64,000 nucleotides of DNA from Variovorax paradoxus (GTDB taxonomy: Bacteria > Pseudomonadota > Gammaproteobacteria > Burkholderiales > Burkholderiaceae_C). The notes below the pieces were generated by a model, which did no database searches, had not been told where the DNA came from, and was given only the letters and a program-made list of their open reading frames with translations. Numbering within the stretch: position 1 is the stretch's first letter; every line of letters begins with the position of its first letter. The stretch covers positions 2,108,001 through 2,172,000 of the forward strand of contig CP063166.1 of NCBI GenBank assembly GCA_016806145.1, written 5' to 3'. The position numbers and the translations under genes were made by a program. Positions 28,250 to 36,909 of this stretch are shown here, piece by piece.

Positions 28250-28608
28250 TCGCGCGCCTCTTCCTGTTCCTGGCGTTCCTCGCCGTCCACGTGGTCGGTG
28301 CCGGTCAGGCCGCGCGAGGCCAGCAGCACCACCAGGAACAGCGCGGTCATCGCGAAGCCGATCACGATCGCGGTGAGCACCAGCGCCTGCGGCATCGGGT
28401 CGGCCGTGTTGGCCAGCGTGGCCGCGAAGCCGGGGATCAGCACCGGCTCGCTGTCGACCTTGAGCCGGCCCATGCTGAAGATGAAGAGATTGACCGCGTA
28501 CGAGATGAGCGTGAGGCCCATGATGACCTGGAAGGTGCGCGGACGCAGCAGCAGGTAGACACCCGAGCCGGTCAGCACGCCGATCGCGAGGGCAAGCACG
28601 ATTTCCAT
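28246..28608 (-). CDS. mrpC: Monovalent cation/H+ antiporter subunit C (Mrp/Pha/Mnh, NuoK-like)
   Basis: A 120-residue inner-membrane protein with three hydrophobic segments, homologous to NuoK. LLLRPRTFQVIMGLTLISYA, VNLFIFSMGRL and PMPQALVLTAIVIGFAMTAL are the MrpC blocks. A charged tail (DGEERQEQEEARE) ends the protein. An upstream in-frame ATG was not used because the extension falls in the repeat and is not hydrophobic. Unlike the other junctions, the gap to subunit A is 219 bases, filled by a repeat. Confidence 0.92.
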   Translation of the reverse strand: MEIVLALAIGVLTGSGVYLLLRPRTFQVIMGLTLISYAVNLFIFSMGRLKVDSEPVLIPGFAATLANTADPMPQALVLTAIVIGFAMTALFLVVLLASRGLTGTDHVDGEERQEQEEARE

Positions 28609-28616
28609 ACTAGGCT

Positions 28617-28824
28617 CCCCCCCAGGCTGCGCGCACTTCGTGTCGCTTCGCCAACCCCCTACCGGGGGCGGCATCGATCGCCCGGCAAAGCCGGATCGAT
28701 GATGCCCCGCGCAACACGGCCTTCCGCTTTTTGCGGGGAACACCGCGGAACCGGCTTTGCCGGGCCGCTGGTGTTGCCCCCTTGAGGGGGGAGGCGGCTA
28801 CACGAAGTGAGCAAGCAACGGGGG
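28617..28824. repeat. Nested long inverted repeat between antiporter subunits C and A
   Basis: Outer arms start CCCCCAGGCTGCGCG and end GCAAGCAACGGGGG and share CACTTCGTGT/ACACGAAGTG plus a CCCCC/GGGGG stretch; inner arms are CCCGGCAAAGCCGG (28681-28694) and its exact complement CCGGCTTTGCCGGG (28751-28764). The element occupies the whole gap, has no coding capacity, and interrupts an operon whose other junctions all overlap. Confidence 0.78.
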
Positions 28825-28827
28825 TGG

Positions 28828-31731
28828 TCATTGTTCGGCCTGCTCGTCGGCCCAGCGATGGCTGCGCACCGACTGGTGCGCGAGCGCGGTGAGGATCAGC
28901 ATGGTGGCACCGAGCACCAGCGCGAACACGCCGATGTCGAAGAACAGGGCACTGGGCACGTGGATGTCGCCGAGCACCGGCAGGTGCAGGTGGGCGGTGT
29001 GCGTGGTCAGGAAGGGGTAGCCGAAGAAGACCGCGCCGCTGCCGGTACCGAGCGCGAACAGCAGGCCGATGGCGATCCAGCGGCGCGGGTAGATGCGCAG
29101 GTGCTCTTCCACCCACTCGGTGCCGGAGACGATGAACTGCAGCACCAGCGCCACCGACATCACCAGCCCCGCGACGAAGCCGCCGCCGGGCGCGTTGTGG
29201 CCGCGCATGAAGAGATAGACCGCCACCAGCACCGACAGCGGCAGCAGCAGGCGCACCAGCACCGCGGGCACCATCAGGTAGCCGACGGCGGTGTCCTTGG
29301 CGCGGCGCGGGTTCAGCAGGTCGCTGCTGCCGTCGTCGGCCTGGGCGCGCTGCTGCGGCGGCAGCGCCATCGATTCGACCGCGGGCCGGAAGCGGCGCAG
29401 CAGCGCATAGACGGTGAGCGCCACCACGCCGAGCACGGTGATCTCGCCGAAGGTGTCGAAGCCGCGGAAGTCGACCAGCATCACGTTGACCACGTTGGTG
29501 CCGCCGCCCTCGCTGAGCGCGCGCTCGAGGAAGAAGGGCGAGATGCTCTGCGGGAAGGTGCGCGTCATCATGGCCCAGGCCAGCGCCGCCATGCCGCAGC
29601 CCGCGACGGTGGCCACCAGCAGGTCGCGGCCGCGCCGGCCCCAGGGGCGCAGCCGCGCGCTCGCGGTCTGCACCGCGTCCTTGCTGCGCATCGGCAGCCA
29701 GCGCAGCCCGAGCAGGATCAGCACCGTGGTCACGGCCTCGACCACCAATTGCGTGAGCGCGAGGTCGGGCGCCGAGAACCAGATGTAGGTGACGCACGAG
29801 ACCAGGCCCGCGCCCGCGGCCAGCATCAATGCGGCGAGCCGGTGGAACTTGGCCTGCCAGGCGGCGGCCAGCGCGCAGACGCCGCCGATCAGCCAGGTCA
29901 TGGCGAACATCGGCGAGAAGGGCAGCAGCTCGCGCGTGCCGGCGGCCGCGGGTGTCTGCTTGAGCGCGGCGAAGGCGCCGGCCACGGCCACCACCACGAG
30001 CAGCAGCAACTGGGTCTGCATGCGGCGCGTGCCGAACAGGCGGCGGCTGCGCCGGCCGGCCTCGCTCAGCAGCGCGATCAGGTGCTCGAAGATCACCTGG
30101 CCGTCGAAGCGGTGCAAGAGCGGCGTGTTCTCGAGGCCGCCGGCCGCGCGCTGGCGGCGCTGCAGCAGGTACAGCCCGGCGCCGCCCGCCAGGGCGACGA
30201 AGCTCATCAGCAGCGGCAGGTTGAAGCCGTGCCACACGGCCAGGCTGTACTCGGGCAGGATGCCGCCGACCACGGGCGCCGCCGCGGCCGCGAGCATCGG
30301 GCCGACCGACCAGGCCGGCGCCACGCCCACCACCAGGCAGATCAGCACCAGCAGCTCGACCGGCACGCGCATCCAGTGCGGCGGCTCGTGCGGCGGCTTG
30401 GGCACCTCGTTGCCGCAGGGCGCGCCGAAGAACACGTCGAACACGAAGCGCGCCGAGTAGGCCACGCTGAAGATGCCGGCCAGCGTGGCGATCAGCGGCA
30501 GGCTGAGGTCGACCCAGGGCGTGGCCTGGATGAACACCGTCTCGGCGAAGAACATCTCCTTCGAGAGGAAGCCGTTGAGCAGCGGCACGCCGGCCATCGA
30601 GGCGCTCGCGATGATGGCCAGCGTGCCGGTGATCGGCATCAGCTTCATCAGGCCGCTGAGCTTGCGGATGTCGCGCGTGCCGGTCTCGTGGTCGATGATG
30701 CCGGCGGCCATGAAGAGCGAGGCCTTGAAGGTCGCGTGGTTCATGACGTGGAACACCGCCGCCACCGCCGCGAGCGGGCTGTTGAGGCCCAGCAGCAGGG
30801 TGATGAGGCCGAGGTGCGAGATGGTCGAGTAGGCCAGCAGCGCCTTCAGGTCGCGCTGGAACATCGCGATGAAGCCGCCGAGCAGCAGCGTGATGGCGCC
30901 CGCGCCGCCCACCAGCCAGAACCACTGCTCGGTGCCCGAGAGCACGGGCCACAGCCGCGCCATCAGGAACACGCCGAGCTTCACCATGGTGGCCGAGTGC
31001 AGGTAGGCCGACACCGGCGTGGGCGCGGCCATGGCGCGCGGCAGCCAGAAGTGGAACGGGAACTGCGCGCTCTTGGTGAAGGCGCCCAGCAGGATCAGCA
31101 CCAGCGCCACCGGGTACAGCGCATGGGCGCGGATCACGTCGCCCGAGGCCAGCACCACGTCGAGCTCGTAGCTGCCGACGATGCGGCCCAGCACCAGCAC
31201 GCCGGCCAGCAGGCACAGCCCGCCCGCGCCGGTGACCGTGAGCGCCATGCGCGCGCCGCGCCGGGCATCGCGCCGGTGGTGCCAGTAGCCGATCAGCAGG
31301 AAGGAGAACAGGCTGGTGAGCTCCCAGAACAGCACCATCTGGATCAGGTTGCCCGAAAGCACCACGCCCATCATCGCGCCCATGAACGCGAGGAAGAAAG
31401 AGAAGAAGCGCGGCACCGGGTCGGAGGCCGACATGTAGTAGCGCGCGTAGAGCACCACCAGCGTGCCGATGCCCAGCACCAGCATGCAGAACAGCCAGGC
31501 GAAGCCGTCCATGCGGAACACGAGGTTCAGGCCCAGCGCGGGCAGCCATTCGATCTCGTGGCGCAGCACGTTGCCGTTGGCGAGCCGCGGGAAGAGCCAC
31601 GCCGTCTGCACCGCGCAGCCCAGCGCGACCAGCCCCGCGAGCGTGGACTCCCGGTTGCGCGCGTTCGACGGCATCAAGGCCGCCAGTACGCTGGCAAGGA
31701 ACGGGAGTGCGACGAGCAGGACGAGGGGCAT
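28828..31731 (-). CDS. mrpA: Monovalent cation/H+ antiporter subunit A fused to subunit B (MrpAB/PhaAB)
   Basis: A 967-residue inner-membrane protein with about 20 or more hydrophobic segments. The N-terminal two thirds is the NuoL-like subunit A: LFWELTSLFSFLLIGYW, AFTKSAQFPFHFWLPRAMAA with the essential Lys, and VSAYLHSATMVKLGVFLMAR. The MrpA C-terminal region follows, and residues about 805-960 form a MnhB domain (DTAVGYLMVPAVLVRLLLP, FMRGHNAPGGGFVAGLVMS). Fusion of A and B is characteristic of the Pha type in Proteobacteria; a separate subunit B gene is absent. First gene of the operon. A TATAGAT stretch about 45 bases upstream of the ATG (minus strand) could be a -10 element. Confidence 0.93.
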   Translation of the reverse strand: MPLVLLVALPFLASVLAALMPSNARNRESTLAGLVALGCAVQTAWLFPRLANGNVLRHEIEWLPALGLNLVFRMDGFAWLFCMLVLGIGTLVVLYARYYMSASDPVPRFFSFFLAFMGAMMGVVLSGNLIQMVLFWELTSLFSFLLIGYWHHRRDARRGARMALTVTGAGGLCLLAGVLVLGRIVGSYELDVVLASGDVIRAHALYPVALVLILLGAFTKSAQFPFHFWLPRAMAAPTPVSAYLHSATMVKLGVFLMARLWPVLSGTEQWFWLVGGAGAITLLLGGFIAMFQRDLKALLAYSTISHLGLITLLLGLNSPLAAVAAVFHVMNHATFKASLFMAAGIIDHETGTRDIRKLSGLMKLMPITGTLAIIASASMAGVPLLNGFLSKEMFFAETVFIQATPWVDLSLPLIATLAGIFSVAYSARFVFDVFFGAPCGNEVPKPPHEPPHWMRVPVELLVLICLVVGVAPAWSVGPMLAAAAAPVVGGILPEYSLAVWHGFNLPLLMSFVALAGGAGLYLLQRRQRAAGGLENTPLLHRFDGQVIFEHLIALLSEAGRRSRRLFGTRRMQTQLLLLVVVAVAGAFAALKQTPAAAGTRELLPFSPMFAMTWLIGGVCALAAAWQAKFHRLAALMLAAGAGLVSCVTYIWFSAPDLALTQLVVEAVTTVLILLGLRWLPMRSKDAVQTASARLRPWGRRGRDLLVATVAGCGMAALAWAMMTRTFPQSISPFFLERALSEGGGTNVVNVMLVDFRGFDTFGEITVLGVVALTVYALLRRFRPAVESMALPPQQRAQADDGSSDLLNPRRAKDTAVGYLMVPAVLVRLLLPLSVLVAVYLFMRGHNAPGGGFVAGLVMSVALVLQFIVSGTEWVEEHLRIYPRRWIAIGLLFALGTGSGAVFFGYPFLTTHTAHLHLPVLGDIHVPSALFFDIGVFALVLGATMLILTALAHQSVRSHRWADEQAEQ

Positions 31732-31810
31732 TGCGGTCGATTCTATCGGCCGCCTCTATGGAGGACCCTATCTATAACCGCAGGACATAAGGCGGTTTTT
31801 GGGCCGGCGA

Positions 31811-32188
31811 TCAGGCCGAGAAGGCCTGCACGGTGCGCAGTCCAAGCCAGGTCATGCACAGCGAGCCGCCCAGGTGCAGGGCGATGGTGCCCATGGCGAG
31901 CCCGACGCGGCCGGCGGTCAGCATGCCCACCACTTCGGCCGAGAAGCTCGAGAAGGTGGTGAGGGTGCCGAGGAAGCCGGTGATCACCATCAGGCGCCAG
32001 GCCGGGTTGATGTCCGGCAGGCCGCTGAACACGCCGATGGCCACGCCGATCAGGTAACCGCCGATCAGGTTCACCGCCAGCGTGCCCCAGGGCAGGACGC
32101 CGCCGGGGTTGAGCCACAGGGCGAAGCCCCAGCGCAGGAGGGCGCCGACACAGGCGGCGAGGCAGATGACGACGGCGTTCAGCAGCAT
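31811..32188 (-). CDS. crcB: Fluoride efflux channel CrcB/Fluc
   Basis: A 125-residue inner-membrane protein with four hydrophobic segments that acts as a dual-topology dimeric fluoride channel. The diagnostic motifs are GTLAVNLIGGYLIG with the pore Asn and the break-helix region GFLGTLTTFSSFS with the fluoride-coordinating Phe box. ACVGALLRWGFALWLNP is the usual first-loop motif. The gene lies 34 bases after dctM on the same strand, so it may be co-transcribed with the TRAP genes. There is no room for a fluoride riboswitch directly upstream. Confidence 0.93.
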   Translation of the reverse strand: MLLNAVVICLAACVGALLRWGFALWLNPGGVLPWGTLAVNLIGGYLIGVAIGVFSGLPDINPAWRLMVITGFLGTLTTFSSFSAEVVGMLTAGRVGLAMGTIALHLGGSLCMTWLGLRTVQAFSA

Positions 32189-32222
32189 GGCGGCGATTAT
32201 CCGCAGGCCGCCGCGGGCGCTG

Positions 32223-33536
32223 CTAGCGCTCCTTGCCCATCACGACGTCGGGCAGGATGGTGACGATGCTCGGGAACAGCGTGATCAGCGCGATGCACAG
32301 CACGAGGCAGAAGAAGAACGGGATCGCCGCCTTGGCGATCACGTTGCTGTCCTTGCCCGTCATGTTCTGCAGCACGAAGAGGTTGAAGCCCACCGGCGGC
32401 GTGACCTCGGCGATCTCGACCAGCAGCACGATGAAGATGCCGAACCACACGAGGTCGAAGCCCGCCTTCTGGATCATCGGCAGCACCACCGCGCTGGTCA
32501 GCACGATCATCGAGATGCCGTCGAGCGCCGTGCCCAGCACCAGGTAGACCACGACCAGCGCCCCGATCAGCGCGTAGGGCGACAGGTGCATGCTGTCGAC
32601 CCATTCGGCGAGTTCGCGCGGGATGCCGGTGAAGGCCATGGTCTTGGTGAGGAAGGCCGCGCCCGCGAGGATGAACATGATCATGCAGCTGGTGCGCGTG
32701 GCACCCATGAGTCCGTCCTTGAAGTTCTTCCAGGTCAGGCTGCGGCCCCAGGCCGCGATGGCCAGCGAACCGAGCACGCCGAAGGCCGCGCATTCGGTGG
32801 CCGTGGCCCAGCCCGCGACCAGCACCCAGACGATGAAGACGATCAGCAGCGCGCAGGGAATCAGGTTGCCCGAGAGGCGGATCTTCTCCATGAAGGTGGT
32901 CGGCGGATCGGCCGGCGGCACCTTGTCGGGATTGCGCAGGCTCCACCAGCCGATGTAGCCCGAGAACAGCAGCATCAGCAGGAAGCCCGGCAGGAAGCCG
33001 GCGAGGAAGATGCGGATGATCGACGCGTCGGCCGCCACGGCATAGACCACCATCGTGATCGAAGGCGGGATCAGGATGCCGAGCGTGCCGGCCGTGGCGA
33101 GCGAGCCGATCGCGAGCTTCTCGTTGTAGCCGCGGCGCTTGAGCTCGGGCAGCGCGACCTTGGCGATGGTGGCGCAGGTCGCGGCCGAGGAGCCCGAGAC
33201 CGAGCCGAACACGCCGCAGCCCAGGATGGTGGTGTGCATCAGCCGGCCCGGCACGCGATTGAGCCAGGGGCGCAGGCCCTCGAACATCTCCTCGCTGAGC
33301 TTGGTTCGAAAGAGGATCTCGCCCATCCAGATGAACAGCGGCAGCGCCGCGAGCTCCCAGCTCGCATTGCTTTCCCAGAAGGCAGAGAACAGGTTCTTGC
33401 CCGGCAGCGTGTTGGTGAAGAAGGCCTGGCCGACCCAGCCGACGATGGCCAGCGTCATCGCGATCCAGACGCCGCCCGCGAGCAGCAGCAGCATGATCCC
33501 GAGCAGCAGGGCGCCCATCCAGAGGTTTTCGAACAT
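32223..33536 (-). CDS. dctM: TRAP transporter large permease (DctM family)
   Basis: A 437-residue inner-membrane protein with about 12 hydrophobic segments. GCGVFGSVSGSSAATCATIA, ATAGTLGILIPPSITMVVYA and MTGKDSNVIAKAAIPFF are DctM landmarks. It is driven by the sodium or proton gradient and works with DctQ and the DctP binding protein. The substrate of this TRAP system is unknown; the family mostly carries organic acids. Confidence 0.92.
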   Translation of the reverse strand: MFENLWMGALLLGIMLLLLAGGVWIAMTLAIVGWVGQAFFTNTLPGKNLFSAFWESNASWELAALPLFIWMGEILFRTKLSEEMFEGLRPWLNRVPGRLMHTTILGCGVFGSVSGSSAATCATIAKVALPELKRRGYNEKLAIGSLATAGTLGILIPPSITMVVYAVAADASIIRIFLAGFLPGFLLMLLFSGYIGWWSLRNPDKVPPADPPTTFMEKIRLSGNLIPCALLIVFIVWVLVAGWATATECAAFGVLGSLAIAAWGRSLTWKNFKDGLMGATRTSCMIMFILAGAAFLTKTMAFTGIPRELAEWVDSMHLSPYALIGALVVVYLVLGTALDGISMIVLTSAVVLPMIQKAGFDLVWFGIFIVLLVEIAEVTPPVGFNLFVLQNMTGKDSNVIAKAAIPFFFCLVLCIALITLFPSIVTILPDVVMGKER

Positions 33537-33572
33537 CGGGTGTCTTGGGTGTTGTTGTGGGTGTTCGAAGAC

Positions 33573-34106
33573 TCAGACGTCGGAGGAGAAGTCGCCCGCG
33601 GCGTGGCGTTCTTCTATGGCGCGCTGGTAGCTGGGCTTCTCGCCGCGCAGCACGCCCACGAGCTCGTCGATCATCGCGATCAGCAGCAGCCAGCAGCCGA
33701 TCACGAAGGTCGACTGCGGAATCCAGATCGGAATCACGACCAGGCCCGTGGCCATCTCGGCGAACTCGTAGCTCTCCCAGGTGAAGCTGGTGGCCCAGTA
33801 GGTGAGATAGGACACCGAGACCGCCGCGATCAGCAGGCAGGTGACGTCGAGCACGCGCCGCGTCTTCGGCGGCACGGCCTCGAGCAGCAGCGTGACGCGC
33901 ACGAAGTCGCCGTGGCGGAACGCATGGGCCATCGCGAAGAAGGCCGCGGCCGCGCAGAGCCACGCCACCACGTCGTTGAGCCCGCTCACGTGCCAGTTCA
34001 TCTGCCGGCCCACGCCGGCCAGGATCATCAGCACGAAGATCAGGAACACGCAGAACGCGCCGAGCGCGCCGGCGCCGTCGTAGAGGCGGTCCAGGAATTT
34101 GCGCAC
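33573..34106 (-). CDS. dctQ: TRAP transporter small permease (DctQ family)
   Basis: A 177-residue inner-membrane protein with four hydrophobic segments, starting at GTG (MRKFLDRLYDGAGALGAFCV). The MNWHVSGLNDVVAWLCAAAA region is typical of DctQ, as is FRHGDFVRVTLLLEAVP. The last 30 residues (GVLRGEKPSYQRAIEERHAA) are soluble and unusually charged. It begins three bases after dctP ends and is followed by dctM after 36 bases. Confidence 0.9.
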   Translation of the reverse strand: MRKFLDRLYDGAGALGAFCVFLIFVLMILAGVGRQMNWHVSGLNDVVAWLCAAAAFFAMAHAFRHGDFVRVTLLLEAVPPKTRRVLDVTCLLIAAVSVSYLTYWATSFTWESYEFAEMATGLVVIPIWIPQSTFVIGCWLLLIAMIDELVGVLRGEKPSYQRAIEERHAAGDFSSDV

Positions 34107-34109
34107 GGG

Positions 34110-35078
34110 CTACTTTTTCTTGTACGCGTCGACGATGGCTTGACCGTCGGGCCCGGCCGCCTTGAGCCAGTCGGCCTGCATGATGCCGCCGACCTGGCGC
34201 ATGTCGGCATCGAGCTTGGCCGAGGGCTTGTGGATCTTCATGCCGCGCTCGGCGAGCAGGCGCTTGTACTCGTCGTTCTTCTCGATCGCGACCTTCCAGC
34301 CGCGGGCTTCCGCATCGGCCGCGGCCTTGGTGACGGCGGCCTTGGTGGTGGCGTCGAGCGCGTCGAAGGCCTTGGCATTGACGAGGATCGCGTTCTTCGG
34401 GATCCAGGCCTGCGTGTCGTAGAAGTTCTTGATGTGCTCGAAGGTCTTGGTGTCGTAGCCGGTCGAGCCCGAGCTCATGTAGCTTTCGATCACGCCGGTG
34501 GCCATGGCGGCGCTGAGCTCGGCCTGCTGGATCTGCACCGGCTGCGCGCCGATCAGTTCGGCGATCTTGGCGGTGGCCGGGCTGTAGGCGCGCCACTTGA
34601 TGCCGCGCAGGTCGGCCACCGAGCTCACTTCCTTCTTCGAATAGATGCCCTGCGGCGCCCACGGCACCACGAACAGCACCTTGATGCCCTGCGCGGCCAG
34701 CAGCTTCTCCATCGCGGGCTTGGAGGCTTCATAGAGCTTCTTCGCCTCGGGGTAGGTGGTGGCGAGGAAGGGCACACCGTCGAGCGCATAGATCGGGTTC
34801 TCGTTGGCGAAGTTGGCCAGCAGGATCTCGCCGGCCTGCGCCTGGCCGCTTTGCACCGCGCGCTTGATCTCGGGCGCCTTGAACAGCGAGGCGTTCGCAT
34901 GCACGGTGACCTTGAGCTTGCCGCCGGTGGCCGCATCCACGTCCTTCGCGAACTGCGTGATGTTCTCGGTGTGGTAGTTGGTGGCCGGGTAGGCCGTGGG
35001 CAGATCCCACTTGGTTTGCGCGAAGGCCGCGGCGCCGAGGGTGAGGCCTGCGAGGGCCAGGCCGAACTTGTGATTCAT
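34110..35078 (-). CDS. dctP: TRAP transporter substrate-binding protein (DctP family)
   Basis: A 322-residue periplasmic binding protein. The signal peptide MNHKFGLALAGLTLGAAAFA is followed by QTKWDLPTAYPATNYHTENI, DAATGGKLKVTVHANASLFK and the ligand-binding signature SVADLRGIKWRAYSPATAKI, where the Arg normally salt-bridges a carboxylate. The usual ALATGVIE-type helix is seen as AAMATGVIESYMSSG. The ATG lies after CCGGAG. A sigma-54 promoter match stands 48-63 bases upstream. Ligand unknown; a carboxylate is likely from the family. Confidence 0.92.
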   Translation of the reverse strand: MNHKFGLALAGLTLGAAAFAQTKWDLPTAYPATNYHTENITQFAKDVDAATGGKLKVTVHANASLFKAPEIKRAVQSGQAQAGEILLANFANENPIYALDGVPFLATTYPEAKKLYEASKPAMEKLLAAQGIKVLFVVPWAPQGIYSKKEVSSVADLRGIKWRAYSPATAKIAELIGAQPVQIQQAELSAAMATGVIESYMSSGSTGYDTKTFEHIKNFYDTQAWIPKNAILVNAKAFDALDATTKAAVTKAAADAEARGWKVAIEKNDEYKRLLAERGMKIHKPSAKLDADMRQVGGIMQADWLKAAGPDGQAIVDAYKKK

Positions 35079-35125
35079 GTGCGCGCTCCGGATGTAGTGA
35101 AAGCAAAACGAAAGAAAAGCATACG

Positions 35126-35141
35126 TGCAAATTCCGGGCCA
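35126..35141 (-). promoter_or_regulatory. Sigma-54 promoter for the dctPQM TRAP operon
   Basis: On the minus strand the sequence is TGGCCCGGAATTTGCA. It matches the consensus TGGCAC-N5-TTGCA in 10 of 11 fixed positions, with GG and GC separated by exactly ten bases. Transcription would start about 12 bases further, giving a leader of roughly 35-40 bases. An enhancer-binding activator (such as a DctD-type protein) would be needed and is not in the window. Confidence 0.72.
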
Positions 35142-35204
35142 CTTGCTGAGGCCTTTCCCTGCGTGTTGCGCGGTGGCGGCACCGTGGCGGCATGGGTTGA
35201 CGCC

Positions 35205-35232
35205 CATGAAAAAGCCGCCCCGGAGGGCGGCT
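35205..35232 (-). terminator. Rho-independent terminator of the ComEA-like gene
   Basis: AGCCGCCC (35213-35220) pairs with GGGCGGCT (35225-35232); on the minus strand the hairpin is followed by TTTTTCATGG. It lies just after the stop at 35255. Confidence 0.85.
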
Positions 35233-35254
35233 CGTTCGCGGGACTAAGACCCCG

Positions 35255-35584
35255 TCATTCCTTGGCCGCGACCTTCGCGGGCTTGCCGGCCTTGGGCGCG
35301 GCGGCCGGTGCGTCGCCGCCCGCGTAGGCCTTGCCGTTGACCGTCAGCCCTTCGGCCGAGAGCTTGGCCGCGGCCTTCTCCTTCACGCCCTTCACGCGCT
35401 GCATGAGATCGGCCCAGTCCTTGAACTCGCCCTGCTTGCGCGCGTCGAGGATGCGTTTGGAAAGCGCGGGTCCCACGCCCTTCAACCCGTCGAGATCGGC
35501 TTCGCTGCCCTTGTTGACATCGACCGCCGCGAACGATGCGGCAGCGAACAGCAGGGCGGCCGTGGCCACGATTTTCTTGAACAT
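35255..35584 (-). CDS. Small secreted helix-hairpin-helix protein (ComEA family)
   Basis: A 109-residue protein with a signal peptide MFKKIVATAALLFAAASFAA. The mature part opens VDVNKGSEADLDGLKGVGPA and contains two HhH motifs (DGLKGVGPALSKRILDAR and LMQRVKGVKEKAAAKL), as in ComEA, which binds DNA non-specifically in the periplasm during natural transformation. It ends in an Ala/Lys-rich tail. A longer in-frame start was rejected because GGGAG stands correctly before this ATG and the signal peptide begins here. ComEA usually has a transmembrane anchor and a longer linker; this version is soluble and shorter. Role in DNA uptake is plausible, not shown. Confidence 0.82.
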   Translation of the reverse strand: MFKKIVATAALLFAAASFAAVDVNKGSEADLDGLKGVGPALSKRILDARKQGEFKDWADLMQRVKGVKEKAAAKLSAEGLTVNGKAYAGGDAPAAAPKAGKPAKVAAKE

Positions 35585-35730
35585 GTTTGAACTCCCTCGT
35601 TGATACTTTTGATGCGCCGACAAGACGTCGGCTTCGGCTCAACGAGGGCTCGGAACGGGGCGTTGACGGCTGGGCGCCAGCGGCCACCATTGTTCAGCAA
35701 GGTGATCGAAGGTCTCGCCTCCGAGGTCGA

Positions 35731-36909
35731 TCAGAGCTCTTCGACGCGGCGCGGTGGATAGCTGTCCCAGGCCTGGCAGCCGGGGCAGTGCCAGAAGTAC
35801 TGGTGCGCCTCGAAGCCGCAGGCCGCGCAGCGGTAGCGCATCAGCGGCCGCGTGGCCTGGTCGAGCGCGCGCTGCACCTGCGGATGGAACTGCTCGTGCT
35901 CGAAGCGTTCGCCCGCGAGCCAGCGCGAGGCCGCGACCAGCGAGGGCTGGTGCGCGAGGTGCGCGATGTAGCCGTCGCGTGGCACGGGTGCTTCGCCCTC
36001 GGCCTCGGGCGTGGTGCCGGCGGGCGCGCCGCCGAGCGCGATCAGTGCTTCGAGCACGTCGATCGACGGCGATTCGGCATAGCGGCGCTGCAGCAGCGCG
36101 AGCGCCTCGGGTTCGCGGTGGGCGGCCACGGCCGCCTGCTGCAGCGCGGCGGCATACAGCGGCAGCGCGAGCGGCGCGGTGTCGCTCAGCGCCACCAGGG
36201 TGTCGAAGGCGGCGCCGGCTTCGCCGCTGCGCAGTTGCAGGGTCGCGGTGTCGATCGCCGGGCGCGGCGCCTGCGGCGCCTGGGCCACGGCCTGTTCGAG
36301 CAGGCGGCGCGCGGCCGCGAGGTCGCCCATGCCGACCTGTTCGGCGGCCTGCTCGCACAGGTGGTGCGCGCGGCGCGTGCCGTAGCTGGCCTGGTCGGAT
36401 TCGTCGAGCTTGCGCGCCACGTCGGCGGCCTGGCTCCATTCGCGCGAGCGCTCGTAGATGGCCAGCAGCGCGAGCCGCGCCTCGTTCTCGTAGCGCGTGC
36501 TCTCGAGCTTCTGCAGCGCGGCCTCGGCGCGGTCGAGCAGGCCGGCGCGCAGGAAGTCCTGCGCCAGCGCATGCTGGGCACGCTCGCGGTCGCTGCGGCT
36601 CAGGTCGCCGCGGCCGAGCAGGTGCTCGTGCACGCGCACCGCGCGCTGGTATTCGCCGCGGCGGCGGAACAGGTTGCCGAGCGCGAAGTGCAGCTCCTGC
36701 GTGTCGGGGTCGTTCTGCACCGCCTCGATGAAGGCGTCGATGGCCTGGTCCTGCTGCTCGTTGAGCAGGAAGTTGAGCCCGCGGAAGTAGGCCTTGGGGG
36801 CCTGGCGGTTCTCGAGCTTGAGCTGGCGGATGTCGAAGCGGGAGGCCAGCCAGCCGAGGACGAAGGCGACGGGCAGGCTGATCAGCAACCAGCTGGGATC
36901 AAAGTCCAT
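35731..36909 (-). CDS. lapB: Lipopolysaccharide assembly protein LapB (YciM)
   Basis: A 392-residue inner-membrane-anchored TPR protein. Residues 3-21 (FDPSWLLISLPVAFVLGWL) form the single anchor; TPR-type helices run from about 40 to 330 (YFRGLNFLLNEQQDQAIDAF, QELHFALGNLFRRRGEYQRA); the C terminus is a rubredoxin-like zinc knuckle with YRCAACGF and HCPGCQAW. In E. coli LapB controls FtsH proteolysis of LpxC and so the balance of LPS and phospholipid. The start is the ATG immediately before the anchor. It overlaps lapA by 11 bases. Confidence 0.9.
   Translation of the reverse strand: MDFDPSWLLISLPVAFVLGWLASRFDIRQLKLENRQAPKAYFRGLNFLLNEQQDQAIDAFIEAVQNDPDTQELHFALGNLFRRRGEYQRAVRVHEHLLGRGDLSRSDRERAQHALAQDFLRAGLLDRAEAALQKLESTRYENEARLALLAIYERSREWSQAADVARKLDESDQASYGTRRAHHLCEQAAEQVGMGDLAAARRLLEQAVAQAPQAPRPAIDTATLQLRSGEAGAAFDTLVALSDTAPLALPLYAAALQQAAVAAHREPEALALLQRRYAESPSIDVLEALIALGGAPAGTTPEAEGEAPVPRDGYIAHLAHQPSLVAASRWLAGERFEHEQFHPQVQRALDQATRPLMRYRCAACGFEAHQYFWHCPGCQAWDSYPPRRVEEL

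Noticed and set aside
31779..31800. Short CCGC/GCGG stem with TTTTT as a terminator
   Set aside because: The T-run is on the plus strand, while the flanking genes are both on the minus strand.
28807..31962. Long plus-strand open frame opposite the antiporter subunit A gene
   Set aside because: Composed of His/Gln/Arg runs with no domain; the minus-strand protein matches MrpA throughout.
32189..32222. Fluoride riboswitch before crcB
   Set aside because: Only 34 bases separate crcB from dctM, too few for the known fold.
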